Shown here: positions 1 through 12,500 of the stretch, one piece after another | Layout of the letters: each line of letters opens with the position of its first letter | How positions within the stretch are numbered: position 1 is the first letter of the stretch | NCBI GenBank assembly: GCA_013397795.1 | Contig: VZTJ01001619.1 | Location: 918,441 to 982,440, forward strand | Origin: Orthonyx spaldingii | Lineage: Eukaryota; Chordata; Aves; Passeriformes; Orthonychidae | DNA: 64,000 nt | Reading direction: 5' to 3' | Notes under the pieces: model-generated | Told to the model about the DNA's origin: nothing | Databases searched by the model: none | Seen by the model: only the letters and a program-made list of their open reading frames with translations | Position numbers and translations under genes: made by a program

Positions 1-3000
1 GGGCCTAAATGAAATAACATTTTTCTTTATGCATTAATATGGCCAATCTTATTCTCACTCCACCACAAAGAAGCTTCAGAAGTAATGATTTAAACCCCAC
101 AGTAATGGTACTTTTGTGCTGGGTCACCTTTTGAAATACAGCATGATGCTCTAAAATAACAGAATATTAATCATGGTCATTACGAAAACAGCTCTTCAGT
201 TTTTCTCTCACTTCTCCCTGGCTTTCTATTTTGTTGAGGACATACATTAAATATTCATTCACTTTTTTTTTTTTTTCTTGTTATGATTAACACTGCTGAG
301 GTCCAAATCCAAGAATTAAAAAGTGAAGAGATGTGGCTTTCCTGCAGGCAGATACTAAACCTCTGGAGGTGTCAGGGATTGTACTGAGCTTTGCAAGTCA
401 CTCTGGAAAATCTGACTTTAAAGACCTTTAAAGCCTGCAGAGCTCTAGTACAGGGGAAAAGACTTCAACACCTTACATCCTATCTGCAGCCAAGACACAC
501 GGGGAAAATATCACAATATTCATAACAATATAAGCCTTTCCACCCCATGTATCAGAGAGGGTATTACTGTGAAAACCTCTGTCAAGATCTCCAGGTAATT
601 TCAGAAATCGCAGGGACATAAAATTTAAGAGCAAGCCTCATCTCAAAATCTGCCTTCACTCCTGAGCATCCTAATTCCTCAAGAATTTGATTCAAGCACT
701 TGCACTCTCTTATTTTTGGTGTTAGCTGTTCCCAGACAGACACACCTATTTCTTATGAGGGGACACATGATCAAAATCAGGTATTCTTTTGTAAAGATTG
801 GAGAAGTCAGTGGAAAACTGAATTGTGCCAAAACCAAAACTGTTGAGAAACTGAAAGCAGATTCAGCATACAGTGTTGGTTGAAAGAAATGGGTGGGAAA
901 TATTTTGGAAACGTTAAAATATTTCCTTTTAAACTTTGGAAGAGAAAAATGGTATTCAAATAATTTTGAGGGGTCATTTCTCATTTAGGAGCTGATGTTC
1001 ATAGGAAAAACAGAATAAAAAAGCAAATTCCTTTGGAGTTAATCAGAAAGTTTTAGGCTAAACCAAGGTACAATTATGGATTTTGTTTAATAAAACACTT
1101 TCTGTTTAGGCTCTAAAGACATAATAAATTTTTCCTTATTTCTTCATTTTGACCAACAACAAAAAGCCCCCCAAAACCTCTCCAGCTATGCTTGTTTTAC
1201 CACAAAGAGTGCTCATTAATATTTTTTTGCATGATTAAAGGGACTGCATCAACCCTCTCTGAATCAGTCAAATCCTCTTGTGACTCAGTAGCAGCATCCA
1301 GACAGGAAGTGGAGCTGGCAAACCTGCATCCCTTCAGCTTTCCAAACCTGTACTGTCCCTGAATTTACTGACTTTTTATTACTCTTGAATTAATATATTT
1401 TTGCTGGCAACACCTCATATGCATTTTCTGCCATTATTAAAATAGTTTCAAAAACTCAGTATCCAAGAACCTTGCCCAAGGAGTGAGGCATGGAGGGAGG
1501 AAATGTGGAGAGCCCACCCTTGCACAAGGCTGTAATTCACAGTTGCCTTTTCAGCTCTTTCTCCATGGGAAGAAAATCATCCAGCAGAGCTGGGGCAAAT
1601 CCTGGGCTTTCCCTCCCTGCCTACTTGGAGCAGTCACTGGGAGGGAGAGCTCAACAATCTCCTCATGGCACCAGCAAACACCTTCTCCATCCTAAATCTG
1701 AATATAATTTCAATTTTTTCACCATGCCTGGTAAAACTTCAAGTGTTGTCTTTCTCCCTCTGCTGTGGTCAGAATTTTCAGGGGAAAGACGAAGCTCTCC
1801 ACTGGTGTTATGACCCCTAAAATCGTCTAGGTTCACCAGCCAGGGAAACAAACACACAAATAGATTTAAAGGTTCCTAAAAGGTGAGACAGATGAACTAC
1901 CAGCTGTGCAATCTTGCTGTGAAAGAAACAAATTTGGTGTTTTTCACCAGAAAAGGATGTGGGATAAATAATCAAGTTGTGACTTGTTCACCAAGAATCC
2001 TCAAGCAAAGCTTTTACCTGAGGGAAGATGAAAGGAAGTATAAGCCTTCTCTTTAATTTTCAAGAAGGATCTTGTTCTGATGATTTTCTGGTGCTATTTT
2101 AATCATTAGCTGTAAAAATTGGAACAGTCTTTTCTTCTTGCAGCAATTCAACATAAAGAAAAAAGAAGACAAGGAATAGAAAGAGAAAAGAACGTCAAGA
2201 ATTGTCAGAAAACTTGTTTTCCCTCTTGAATGTTTGACCTGGCATAAAAATAGATTCAGTTTTGACTAACCTTTCTTGGGGTTGGCTGGCATGTTTGTTT
2301 TTACTGCTGTTGTCCATGGTTAAACTGAGTTGTACTGAGTGAGCATTGGTTGCTTTCAGGAATGATACAGGAATTCAATACCCAGAAGCCAACTCCCCCT
2401 TAGAAACTGGAAGACATTCCCATTCTCTCTGTCCTAAACTCCAATATCATCTCTACATGCAATTTTGTTATTAAAAAAAAAAAGATTCTGCTTAATATGA
2501 CTTAATTTTGGGTTCACTCACCAATGGATTTGCAACTCCACACATGATCTTAGATGTATTTACAGTTCACAAACACAAATATGAAGGAATAGAAATAAAA
2601 TTTGGGTTTATATTTGTCTTGTTCCTTGCATTCAAGCCTGGCATAAACCCAAGGCTACATTTTCTCATACAGACCTATCTGTTTAGTTGTGTCCAATACA
2701 GCCATAAGCTGAAATATAATTTCTGAATCCTGATAAAACTTGAGTATTTCTGTTGGTTTTTGCCTCCCACATTCACTTCGGTTAAACTACAATGCTTTCA
2801 CGCATATGTTAAGATTTTACTGAGTGTGTCTTGTCCTGACTTCTTTGCACACATAAACATCCAAAGAATGTGAAAAAGAACCCCCAAAACATTATGCACA
2901 GATTATCTGCATTAAGTCTGATTTTAACTGTTGGCCCTTTTTCTCATGTTGATCTCAGTTTTGCCCTGCCCTGACTGTCTGGTACTTGGCATTTCCTTCT

Positions 3001-6000
3001 CCTTCAGGCATTTGCACTTTATCTCTAGAGGCCTGTAGAAGTTTATTCTTAGAGAGGAATAAGTTGAAATTAAAAAATGTTATTTTGAAATAATTTTTTT
3101 GGGTATATAATTCATAAAGAAACTCAATGCAAGGCGAGTCAGGAAAATCTCGCAGAGAAAACAAGTGAGGCCATTAACACAGAGTCTGATGGTCTGAGGC
3201 CTCTCAGAAAGCACACAACCCAACACCAAATCATTCATTAACAGCTAATGAAAAGCAGTGCTATTCTGTTAATATGGATTAACATATGAAGAGATGAAGT
3301 CTGAACTGTGAATCTTTGCCAATTTAAACCGTGAATAAAAGAATCCATGGACATCTCCCTGACATGGGGGCACTAAATCATCCTAAAATCAATGCAAGGG
3401 CTTTGCTTTAGTCATCTCCACCAAGAGCTGAAGAAGGCTGGCTTTTGTCTGCCAAGGCTGTGGCAGGAGAAGAGGCACAGCTTAAATAAAGTGGAACGGA
3501 AATTGCTCCAGCTGCCCCCACATGCGTTTTTTAAATCCGGACAAGAGCCAGTCTGGGAATGTGAGGATTATGCCAGGCTGGCTGAATGAAAAAGAGCACT
3601 GCTTCTGGAGCATATGTTTCCTCTCAGTCTAGAGGTGGTCTCCTAGTGGGCCTGAATTTCTTTGCACTTTCTGTTTGGCACGAGCGTGCAGGATCCAAAG
3701 GTATTTTTAACACACAACAAGAAAGTGCTTGGGCAAAATGCCTCCCACACAAGATGACACACTGGCTCTCTCCTAGTGAATTTCCAGACTTGCTTTATAT
3801 TTGTATTTATGTAAGACAGATGATTCCACAGTGGTTTTCATTTTAAATTTCCACAAGTCGCAAAATAATTTCAGACACTTCATAAGAAACAAAGGACAAA
3901 GGAAACACAGTTGTGTTGTTACCGGGAATAACTGGGTTTTCCTTAAGTCCTACTTCCTTAAGAAAATCTAGCTTCATTTCTCTATCTTATACGTCACAGG
4001 AAAAATTCTGGACAGAAACATTCCCAGAAGCTTAAATACCAAAAAAAAACCAAAAACAAAACAAAGAAAAACCCCAAAAACATAGAGGGAGAATTGACAA
4101 GTTTTGTGAATAGGAATGCAAAAGAAAAACATTATTACTGTGGACAATTACTTCTATTCAGCTAAAATGTAAAAATTTCCATTTTCATAAATAACAGCTT
4201 CAAAGAGAAAAAACATATTTCCTTCACAATACCAATTCTCAGTATTTCATATTTCACATTACCTTTTAACTTATGTATTTGGTACCGGTTAGCAAAATGT
4301 TGTTTTTCTACAGATTTGCTTTAAACAGAGGCACCACTGAAAATAGATAGAGAAATTATGGCTTAAGATATTACAAAAATCAGCTCAATTTTGCTAGTCT
4401 CAGTGAAAGCACACTAGAGAAAGATGAGAATATCAATCTGTACTAAATTTAGTAGGCAACCAAAAAAGAAATCGTATCTGAACATTCCCAATTAAGTCTG
4501 ATTAGAAGCTCAAAAGCTTTACTTCTCCCCTGCCCTCCAGAGTTACAAAGTTTTGCTCATATGGTCTTACTCTACCCCTTTGCTGAAAGAATTCAAGAAA
4601 TTCCAAGGTTTCCAAGTGTAGGGAGGTGGTATAAGGAATGCAGAGACATTTTCTAAGTTCTAGTAGAGACAGAGAGAAATGTGACAGTCAATAAGTCAAA
4701 CTGATAAAAATCCATCATGCTTGGTCAGGTGGGGTATCCCCAAGCCTTTTTCCTGATGTTCATAATTTTCAGATTTATTTTCAGCAGATGACTTTCAAAA
4801 ATAGAATTGGTTGGGAACTGTTTCTGGAGTTACTTCAGAGAACTGGCTGAAAAAGCTACTGATATGAAGAAAACTGGGTTTTGAGGGTTACTGACACAAG
4901 TGAAAATGCAAATCTAGAACCAATAAAAGCTGTGGATTGGTAATGTTCAGCTGCCATGAAGGTGCACTCATGAAGAGCCTTGAGGGAATGGTGTTAGGCT
5001 GGCTGCTGGGACAAGCCTCACCCTGGCCCAGAAATTCTGAAGGAAAGGTAAAACTGCAAATTTGACAGGTTTTCCCACTGCTGACTAAACCCTCTGGTAA
5101 CCATCTTTCACACTGGTTTTGATTTTACACATCCTTCAAAACCACCCAAACTGGATTAAAGATTTGGAGAGGGAGAATTTGCCACAGCCTTTGAAAAAAT
5201 TACTTCGTGTTTAATTACTTGCTCTCATTGTAATTTCTTCCCACCTCCCCCCCCCGTCTCTAATTCTGAATCTAAATTTACTACATGCATACTATTTTGC
5301 TTTTCTATACAACTTTTACTATGCTCCACATCGTAAAAAGCACAAACAATTCAGAACTTTAGTCAAATAAAACAGCGCCGCATTTGCATTCCGTGCAGCA
5401 CGCTGGGTTTTGGAACAATCCCTCTGTTTTGAAAGCACAGTAAAATCCATCTCTGACAGCGGGGTGGTTACAGAATCTGTTTTCCTGATAGTGATCAGGC
5501 TCGTTCTGTATTCCAGCCACACAGCCCCAGCGCACTCGAGAGCACTGCACAGGAACACAGCAATAACAAACACTTCATCCTCAGCGGGGCTCAGGGTTCA
5601 GCCGTGGTGCTTTTTAATGTTGTTCATGCTCAGGTTAATGGGCAAAGCAAAAGGCTTGTTTGCCCTTATGAGCAACTATATTTCAAGCAGTAATTTGAGT
5701 TGAGGGTTTTCCATCATTTGCACTCGAAGTCACGGATCTTTGAGCACTTTCCATGTTTTCATAATTCCTTTTGCTGGTAGACTATCGATTCCTAAAGATA
5801 ACACAACTTGAAAGATCAGTAAAGGTTAGCTAGTAAAAGAAACATGCATCATTTAAAATGCCTCTGTGCATCTGGGAGTTCAACAATACCTATTAGTATT
5901 ACTTAGGAGTTACAGGAAGCAACTGCTTTTAGGACGATTTTTAATCCAGATTTTTTGCTGTAAAGCCAAGCACCAGCTATCATTTCACATGAAGGCAACT

Positions 6001-6760
6001 TGGAGACGTAATAACAGCGCCAAGATTGGTGTTTTACACCAACATTGGGTCTTCAATATGAATTCTCTCCAATGCTTGAATTGAGTGGAAAAGGAATCCT
6101 AAATCCCTGCTCCCCGAGCTGTTTCCGTCACTGTGTAAATCAAAGAAATGTGACTCTGGTTCCACTGGTACTGATGATGCTTCCCCTGGATGCCACCAAC
6201 AGGTCCCAATGCCTTGTCCCAGGGGCGTTTCTGTCCCTGTACCAGGCTCCTTCTTGCCCATGTGGCCATGATGTGTGTGGCCAGTGCTGTGATCGCCAGA
6301 GGCTTTCCAGCCCCTTGGAGCAGCCACTGGATGTAGCAGCTCGCTCTGGGAAGGAGGCAGTGCAGAAAGGCAGCTAAGCAGTTCCAAAACCCCCATGTGT
6401 GCATGGCTGGAACACAGGGCCTGCAAGATTGGACCCTCAGATGCAAAAAAGAAATTCCAAGAAGAACTTGGGGATAAAAAACCCAAGTGGAGCTTGCTGC
6501 CTTATGGTAGGAGCTCTCTGCATTTTTCAGTTGTAGGATGACCCTGGCTTTTCTTTCCACAACCCAACAAGAAGGTGAACTAAATTTCTTCTCCTGTATT
6601 GAGTTTAGATTTTGCTTACTCACTTCATGGGTGAGAGCAGGAAGAATAATTCACTTTACTGATTTGTTCATTGTAAAATATAGTGGTTGGGTCTAAAAAA
6701 GCAAAGTCCCTCATGGGTCAACTGTCTTACATAGAAGAGCAGCACTTCTCTCTCTTGCAG
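1..6760. other. Unique noncoding stretch, no gene seen
   Basis: AT-rich unique DNA. It holds a 14-base T run (263-276), an A-rich tract with C4 interruptions (4041-4085), a nine-base C run near 5250 and the CpG-enriched block described separately. The GC-richer part at 6100-6620 is open in several frames, including minus-strand frames of about 150 and 174 codons. None of these translations resembles a family I know, and the frames overlap each other, so they are treated as chance. No tRNA box pattern or CR1 copy was noticed. Confidence 0.6.
5330..5740. promoter_or_regulatory. CpG-enriched unique block, possible regulatory element
   Basis: In a window where CpG is rare, this block of about 400 bases holds more than a dozen CpG sites, for example the GCGCCGC at about 5376, GCGCACTCGAG at about 5530, and GCGGGG twice. 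It has no transposon features. Two overlapping minus-strand frames are open here (5319-5573 and 5359-5550). One begins with a hydrophobic run that could pass for a signal peptide, but it matches nothing I recognise and a plus-strand frame is open over the same bases. Retained CpG in birds often means an unmethylated promoter or enhancer, or sequence constraint. A young insertion is the alternative. Confidence 0.3.
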
Positions 6761-7429
6761 TTCTTGACTGAGCTTTTGGGGAAATTACAGGTAAAGCATG
6801 AACAAAGGAAGTCAGTTTTCCAGAAAATTTCTATGTTTAAAAAAGTAATTGATTGCATTCAGAGATCCATATTAATAGTCCAACCTTCTATAATTTTTTT
6901 TGAAATATTTTCCTTCCTACCAGGAAAATAAATTTATTAAAATAATTAAAGTGATCACAGAAGGAGAGACTGAAACGATGTTTCATTTTTTACAACCTTT
7001 GTTCGGAACTGAATTCACATCCACAACTAACAAGAAGTATTCTCTGTATTTGGAAAAGCAAATCACAGATATACACGGAAGATTTTGAATCATCTTCTTG
7101 TTGTGGCTGCACTCACTGTAAAATCAGACTCATCTGTTTCTTGCACATTTTTTCCCTTTCCTTCTCTTCACCACCTTTCTACAAGCCTTTGCAATCACCC
7201 AGTGTGAAAATCAAAGTTTACATCTGTCTATAATAGGTTTCCCCAGCTACGATGTAGCCATTTTCCACCAGAAATAGTGCTTTTATAAATTCAACTTGCA
7301 AACACACCTAAGGTGGTAATTCAGAAAATTGCATAAAGCATAAAATACCCAGAATAAAGGTAAAAAATGCTTTCTTTACAAACATTAAACATTCAGTGCT
7401 TACTACTAATGGGCTTGCTTCTATTACCT

Positions 7430-7860
7430 ATCAACCCATAGCCACCTTTGCAGTGCTATAATGCCAGAGATAATTAGTGCAGGCTTGTCAATTTGATTTT
7501 GGTTAACTTTTATGGCCTCTTTATGTTATGATTCCTGTGGGAGCTTGCAGTGTGTTCACTGGCCAAGCAAAAAAAATGCATTTATTTTGGGCTAAACAAT
7601 AGCACTGTTTAATTAAGAGGTGTCACACTATTTATTGCCTATCACGTGCTGTACCTTTGATGAGGGGCTATAAACACGGAAACTTCATCAGATTGAATTT
7701 CTCTGCTGTAATTTCCTACCGGAGAAAATGTGACACAAGGCAGAGAACCAATTTCCCATTTCTATTTAGCATTTATATTGACAGAATTAATGATTTTATC
7801 ATCATCTTCGGCCTGCTCCTAAATGGAAGACTTATATTGCCTGCTGAGACAGTAATTTTT
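7430..7860. promoter_or_regulatory. Candidate conserved noncoding element (enhancer-like texture)
   Basis: Repeat-free unique sequence with clustered motifs of the kind found in vertebrate developmental enhancers. These are a TAATTAG homeodomain core (7471-7477), a TTAATTAAG core (about 7608-7616), a CACGTG E-box (7643-7648) and several TTTATTG/TTTATTT words. It ends where the microsatellite begins. Seen directly: the motifs. Inferred: regulatory function. I cannot align it here, so confidence is low. Confidence 0.22.
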
Positions 7861-7866
7861 CCACTG

Positions 7867-7932
7867 AATTATGTATATATGTGTGTGCATGCACTTGTAT
7901 ACACTCACACACACACACACATATATATATTA
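7867..7932. repeat. (TG)n/(CA)n/(TA)n microsatellite with inverted arms
   Basis: A TATATATGTGTGTG run at about 7874-7887 is followed after a short spacer by a CA run of about ten units (from about 7907) and a TA run ending near 7930. The left ATATATGTGTGTG arm is the reverse complement of CACACACATATAT in the right arm, so the locus could form a hairpin. Its alternating purine-pyrimidine stretch also favours Z-DNA. Length polymorphism is expected. Confidence 0.9.
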
Positions 7933-9441
7933 CTGCACTGATTTTTCCATGGGGAAATTATACCTTGTTATTAAACCCATACTGAGAAAGGAAGGGTAAA
8001 TTGCTGGCAAAGGTAATTAGGAAGAGTAATAAGAATGATCTTAGACAATGATTCTAAAAAGGGATAAAGGTGAAAGGATCCTTTGCACATTTTCCATGAC
8101 AAAGGGTTCAGGAAGGCCCAAGCCAATGAACTCATGGCATGTTGATGGAACTAATTTTATTTCTGAAGTTCCCCCACGAGAATGCTATACAATATATATG
8201 CTGCACATTTGTCAAAGTTGCCATGTAAGAAATTTCAATTTCCTTCTCTGAAAATAATTGATCAAAGGATCATGAAGTTCAAAGGACTAGGGAAATGAAT
8301 AAATATTATATAGAGATATAATGCATTGTAATCATACTGTATATACTATTTTAATAGAAATCTGGAGACCCCTGTTACAATTCTTGAACCTCTTAATGGA
8401 GCCAGCGAGATCCATTTTGCAGTTTCACATGCTGGAATTGGGCTGAACTCCTTCCCTCATAATCTCACCATCTTTGTAGTTTTGTTAGAGGTCACTAGCT
8501 TTAATTTACAGATAAAATAATATGAAGTGGGTGATATCTTACATTCCTTTTAGTGAATACTCCATACTCTGAACAACTTCTGTTGGAACTTTTTTGAGTA
8601 AGAATCAAGAACAGCCTCAATTAGTTATAGGGAATATCTAAACTCATCTGACAGAGAGCAAGATTCATTCAAATGAAGAAGAACAAGTTTCAGAGGGCAA
8701 CTTGCACTTGACTCTCCTCTTGCTGGCTTGACACAGGCAGGCTGGGCTCATACAGGTTTACAAAATAAAATAGCAAAAAAAAGTTAAATTTCAGCTCATG
8801 TCTTTCCTGTTATTAAGGCTTTCCCTTTTTATGGGCTTGGGGTGCTATTTTCCCTTAATTAGGGCATCTGGGTACCCTTTTTTCTCTGCATGAGTGACAG
8901 AGGTGCCTACCTGAGCTGCCCTGGGGCTTTAGGGTCCCTTGGCTCCTTATCCCAGGCCAGGTCAGACATCTCACCGTGCCCAGGCAGTGCAGAAAGGACA
9001 GAGAAAAGGATAGTTTCAACTCCCAGCCATCTACTCATGCTCATCCCCCTCCAGAGCCCTGTGAGAGCACAGGTGATACGATTTCCCACTGCATTTTTGC
9101 CCACAGAGAGGTGGCACTGCAGCAACATGAGACAGCTGGGGTTAATGGCAATCTGAAGAGAAATTAAAATATTTTATTCCAAATGTTTGCTTCCAGTTGC
9201 TCCACGGGCCAAATGAGTCAGGGTTCACCACAAATCCTGGAGGTTCACTTCCAATTTGCTGAATACAAGTGAATTTCTGAATTTTTGTGTGAGCATGTGA
9301 GGAGGGGAGTGTTTTACTCAGCCCTACAACACTATTCTGGTGTTCCTAAACCTTCCAATTAGCCCCTTGCAGGACAGTCTTAATTTCCTGTACATGAATT
9401 CACTGGAAATAAACATTGAAGCAAAGCATTTCTGGTCTTTT

Positions 9442-9449
9442 GGTTTCTT

Positions 9450-9519
<70 letters not shown>

Positions 9520-9555
9520 NTTTTTTTTTGCTTTTTTTTTGTTTTGTTTTGTTTA
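9442..9555. repeat. Long poly-T tract (~78 T) with one N, then TTTTG units
   Basis: T runs from 9452 to 9529, broken only by an N at 9520, and is followed by a short GC, eight or nine more T and several TTTTG units. The N probably marks an uncertain homopolymer length in the assembly. Read on the minus strand this is a (AAAAC)n and poly-A stretch, which could be a retrocopy tail. No AATAAA or recognisable gene body precedes it on that strand, so simple-repeat expansion is the safer reading. Confidence 0.9.
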
Positions 9556-12500
9556 AATTGCTCCTTCAAACTCCAAGTCTGCTTGGGAAAGCTCTCAAAA
9601 GTAAATCCCTTTTCATATGGGCCAGCATCCTCATCTGCAGAGTTGTAAGGTGCAGATGTGTTCTGAGTAAAAGTGCTTGTTTGATGGTTACCATTTCAAT
9701 TTAAGGTATTTGGCATGAACAAGTTAGCCTGGGTTGAGAATATTCTTATGGGAAGAAGTTGCAGAAAAATGATTTCTTACACAAAGCTACTTTTTCTATA
9801 AGCTTATAAAAATTGTTATATTGCATCTCATTCATTCGGCAACCATTTGGCTTCAACAATATGTTAAAAGGCATCAGAGAGCTATCCTGAATTTACAGAT
9901 TATTCCATCTGCTGGGGCAGATACCCTTAGAGGGTACACAAACAGCCTGTACTGGTGCTACAGACATTTTCTGGCTATAAAATTATTGTGTATATTTTCT
10001 ACCCATGTGCTACAGTTGCAATAAGAGCAGTCAGGATGTTTTCTTTTCATAAAGAGCACAGTTTCAGTAAGTTCTGTAATGGTGGGCTGGGGTCAGGCTT
10101 CTCCCAGATTTCAGTTTCTGGCAGGTTTTGAAAAATTACTGCAAATTAAAAAGCCATAAAATTAGTATTTGCACTTTTCTTTTTTTCCCTGCTTTTTAGT
10201 CATTTTTATCAGTGAAACAACCAACATACTTCAGATACCACTGAAGGGAATTAATATTATTAAAGTTAGTGTTATAATGGGAGTTTTACACAGAAATAAT
10301 ACATGCTAGATGATGAATGAAATAAAAATACACAAAACAGACAATTGCAATGATATTATTTTTAGAATGCAAACTATTGAAATTTCATACTGTACGAATT
10401 ATAGAGGAATCCTATTTCTTCTTAAAGTGAGGTTAATTTATTGTCTGTAAGGACAATATTAACAACCTTAGAGGACATGTAGAATTTGAATACTGCTGTC
10501 ATCTAAACAATCTGCACTGTTTTCTGCCCACCCACAAAGGACTGCGTAATGTGATTATTTTGGTAATTTATATACGAAATAAACTTTTAGAGGGGTTGTA
10601 ATTATGTACGTTATGGGAGCCTGAATATACTCCCCATCTGGAAGGGCTCGCTGTTGTATTGTAAGCAAAAAGAAGTAGATCCATTCATGACATCAACTTC
10701 CCTTCCTTTTGAGTATCAAGTCTGAAATATCCTGAGGAAATAAAACCCAAAACAAAATCACTGGAAGCTGTGTCTGGGTTACAGGCTGAGAACAGAAAAT
10801 GCCTCCCTCTGTAGAGATGTTCTGGTTAATTTATAGAGTTTCCAGTGCTCTAATTGGAAATGCAGAACCCAGGATAGCTCACAGACCTCCAACTCTTCTG
10901 GCCATGGAAGAGTCTCCCACAAAACTGGAGCCCATGGGAGTATCCCAGGCAGAACCTCTTAGTGGGGGTTCCCAGCTCTGTTGTCACTTAAGAAAAACTC
11001 AAAAAAGTTGATGTAACTTATTTCAGTACAGATAAGAAATAAAATCAAAGTCACATTTAAAAACCATTGACTGCTAAAGCTGATTTATGGATTTTTAAGG
11101 CTTATTAACAGCAGTATTTGTATAATGCAACCTGTGGATGCTTCCGCAGTCACTTCTCCTGCCACAGCAGGACAAGGGAGAGGAAGTTCCTGAATGGGAA
11201 CCAGGGAAATTACAGAGAACCCTTTAGGAATCCACGTGCCTGTGAAGGAGGGCAGTTCGTGATGGTCCCCCTTCATAGGAGAAGTTTTTGTGCCACATGA
11301 TTACACGGCATCAATAGGAGAGTCTCCCACAGAAAGATGTTTCTGCAAGGTCTTGCCAGGCAAAAAGTGTGATGTGAATTATTTCTGTGGACTAAAAAAA
11401 AACGGATCATGTCAATTTGTCTTTAACAAACAAAATTCAGTGCAAGCTAACACCAGAAAACTCACTTGTGATGCTTTGCACAGGCTTGGACCTGCTTGCA
11501 GAGATTGAAAGAGATTAAAAAGTGAAGGCAGGAGATGAAGGAAGAAAGGAAGGACAGTGGCACTGCTGTTATATACAAACCAAATCTCCAGAAATCTAGA
11601 GCTTCGGAGCTTAGTTAGGAAAAGGGTACATTTAGAGTGTTAAAAGGCTAGGATGTGATGAATTAATTAAGGAATTTTAACTATTGGCAACTAATTCATA
11701 CCCTCTAAACAGCTCCCAACCACCAAGGGTGTTACAAAGGTGTTGTCTGTGAGGGTTAATGACAATTCTGTGTTGTAATCTACCTGTGTCTGACCCCTTG
11801 AAAAAGAATTTATTGTAACAGAGAAACGAACTCATGAAGGAAAAGGCAACGACTGCATTTTGCTTCTTTGCCTGCTCTGGAATCAGGCTGCAATTTCCCA
11901 TAACGTCTTCATTACCAAAATTATTCCATTAATTCCTTCAATATTGCAAACAAAGTGTGAATTACTTTCTTCAAATATTCACTCCTCCAGGAGCATTGAT
12001 TAGTCCACATGAGCTGGATAAGTAAATAGCAGCGTTTCTGCTCTCCATCAGGCTTATACTTAAGGACCCCAATCAAACACTTGTTTATGAATCCAAAAAT
12101 GTGGATCATGAATACTCCAGCATACAAGTTTGGCATTTGCTTTTCACAAACATACATCATGCTCCCAGTCACTTTGATTTTCAAAATGGCACGATTTTGT
12201 TGGATCCCTGGCAAGAATCAAAGTCAGTGCAGTGAGCTTACAACATTTGACATTTTACCTCCTGGAATCCAAATGACAAAGTTTTGCTTTACATATTTTT
12301 CCCCCCCCGCATTTTGATGGAACTTCAGAGCCACTGAAAACCTCTGTGAGATTTAGAGCCTCAGGAGAAGGCAGAAAGTAGTCCCGTGCTTCATTTTAAT
12401 CTTCACCTTTTAGTCATTTTTATAGCCCCGGCATTGTAGCCATGCCAGAAGTGGGATGTCTGCAAGCAACCCCAGTGCTTGGGGAGTGTGGAGCACTGAG

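Noticed and set aside
6099..6623. 174-codon minus-strand open frame
   Set aside because: Another minus-strand frame (6034-6486) and a plus-strand frame (6045-6377) are open over the same bases, the translation is unrecognised, and no flanking splice or promoter signals were convincing.
9324..9648. Poly-Lys (minus) and poly-Phe (plus) open frames
   Set aside because: They are translations of the poly-T tract.
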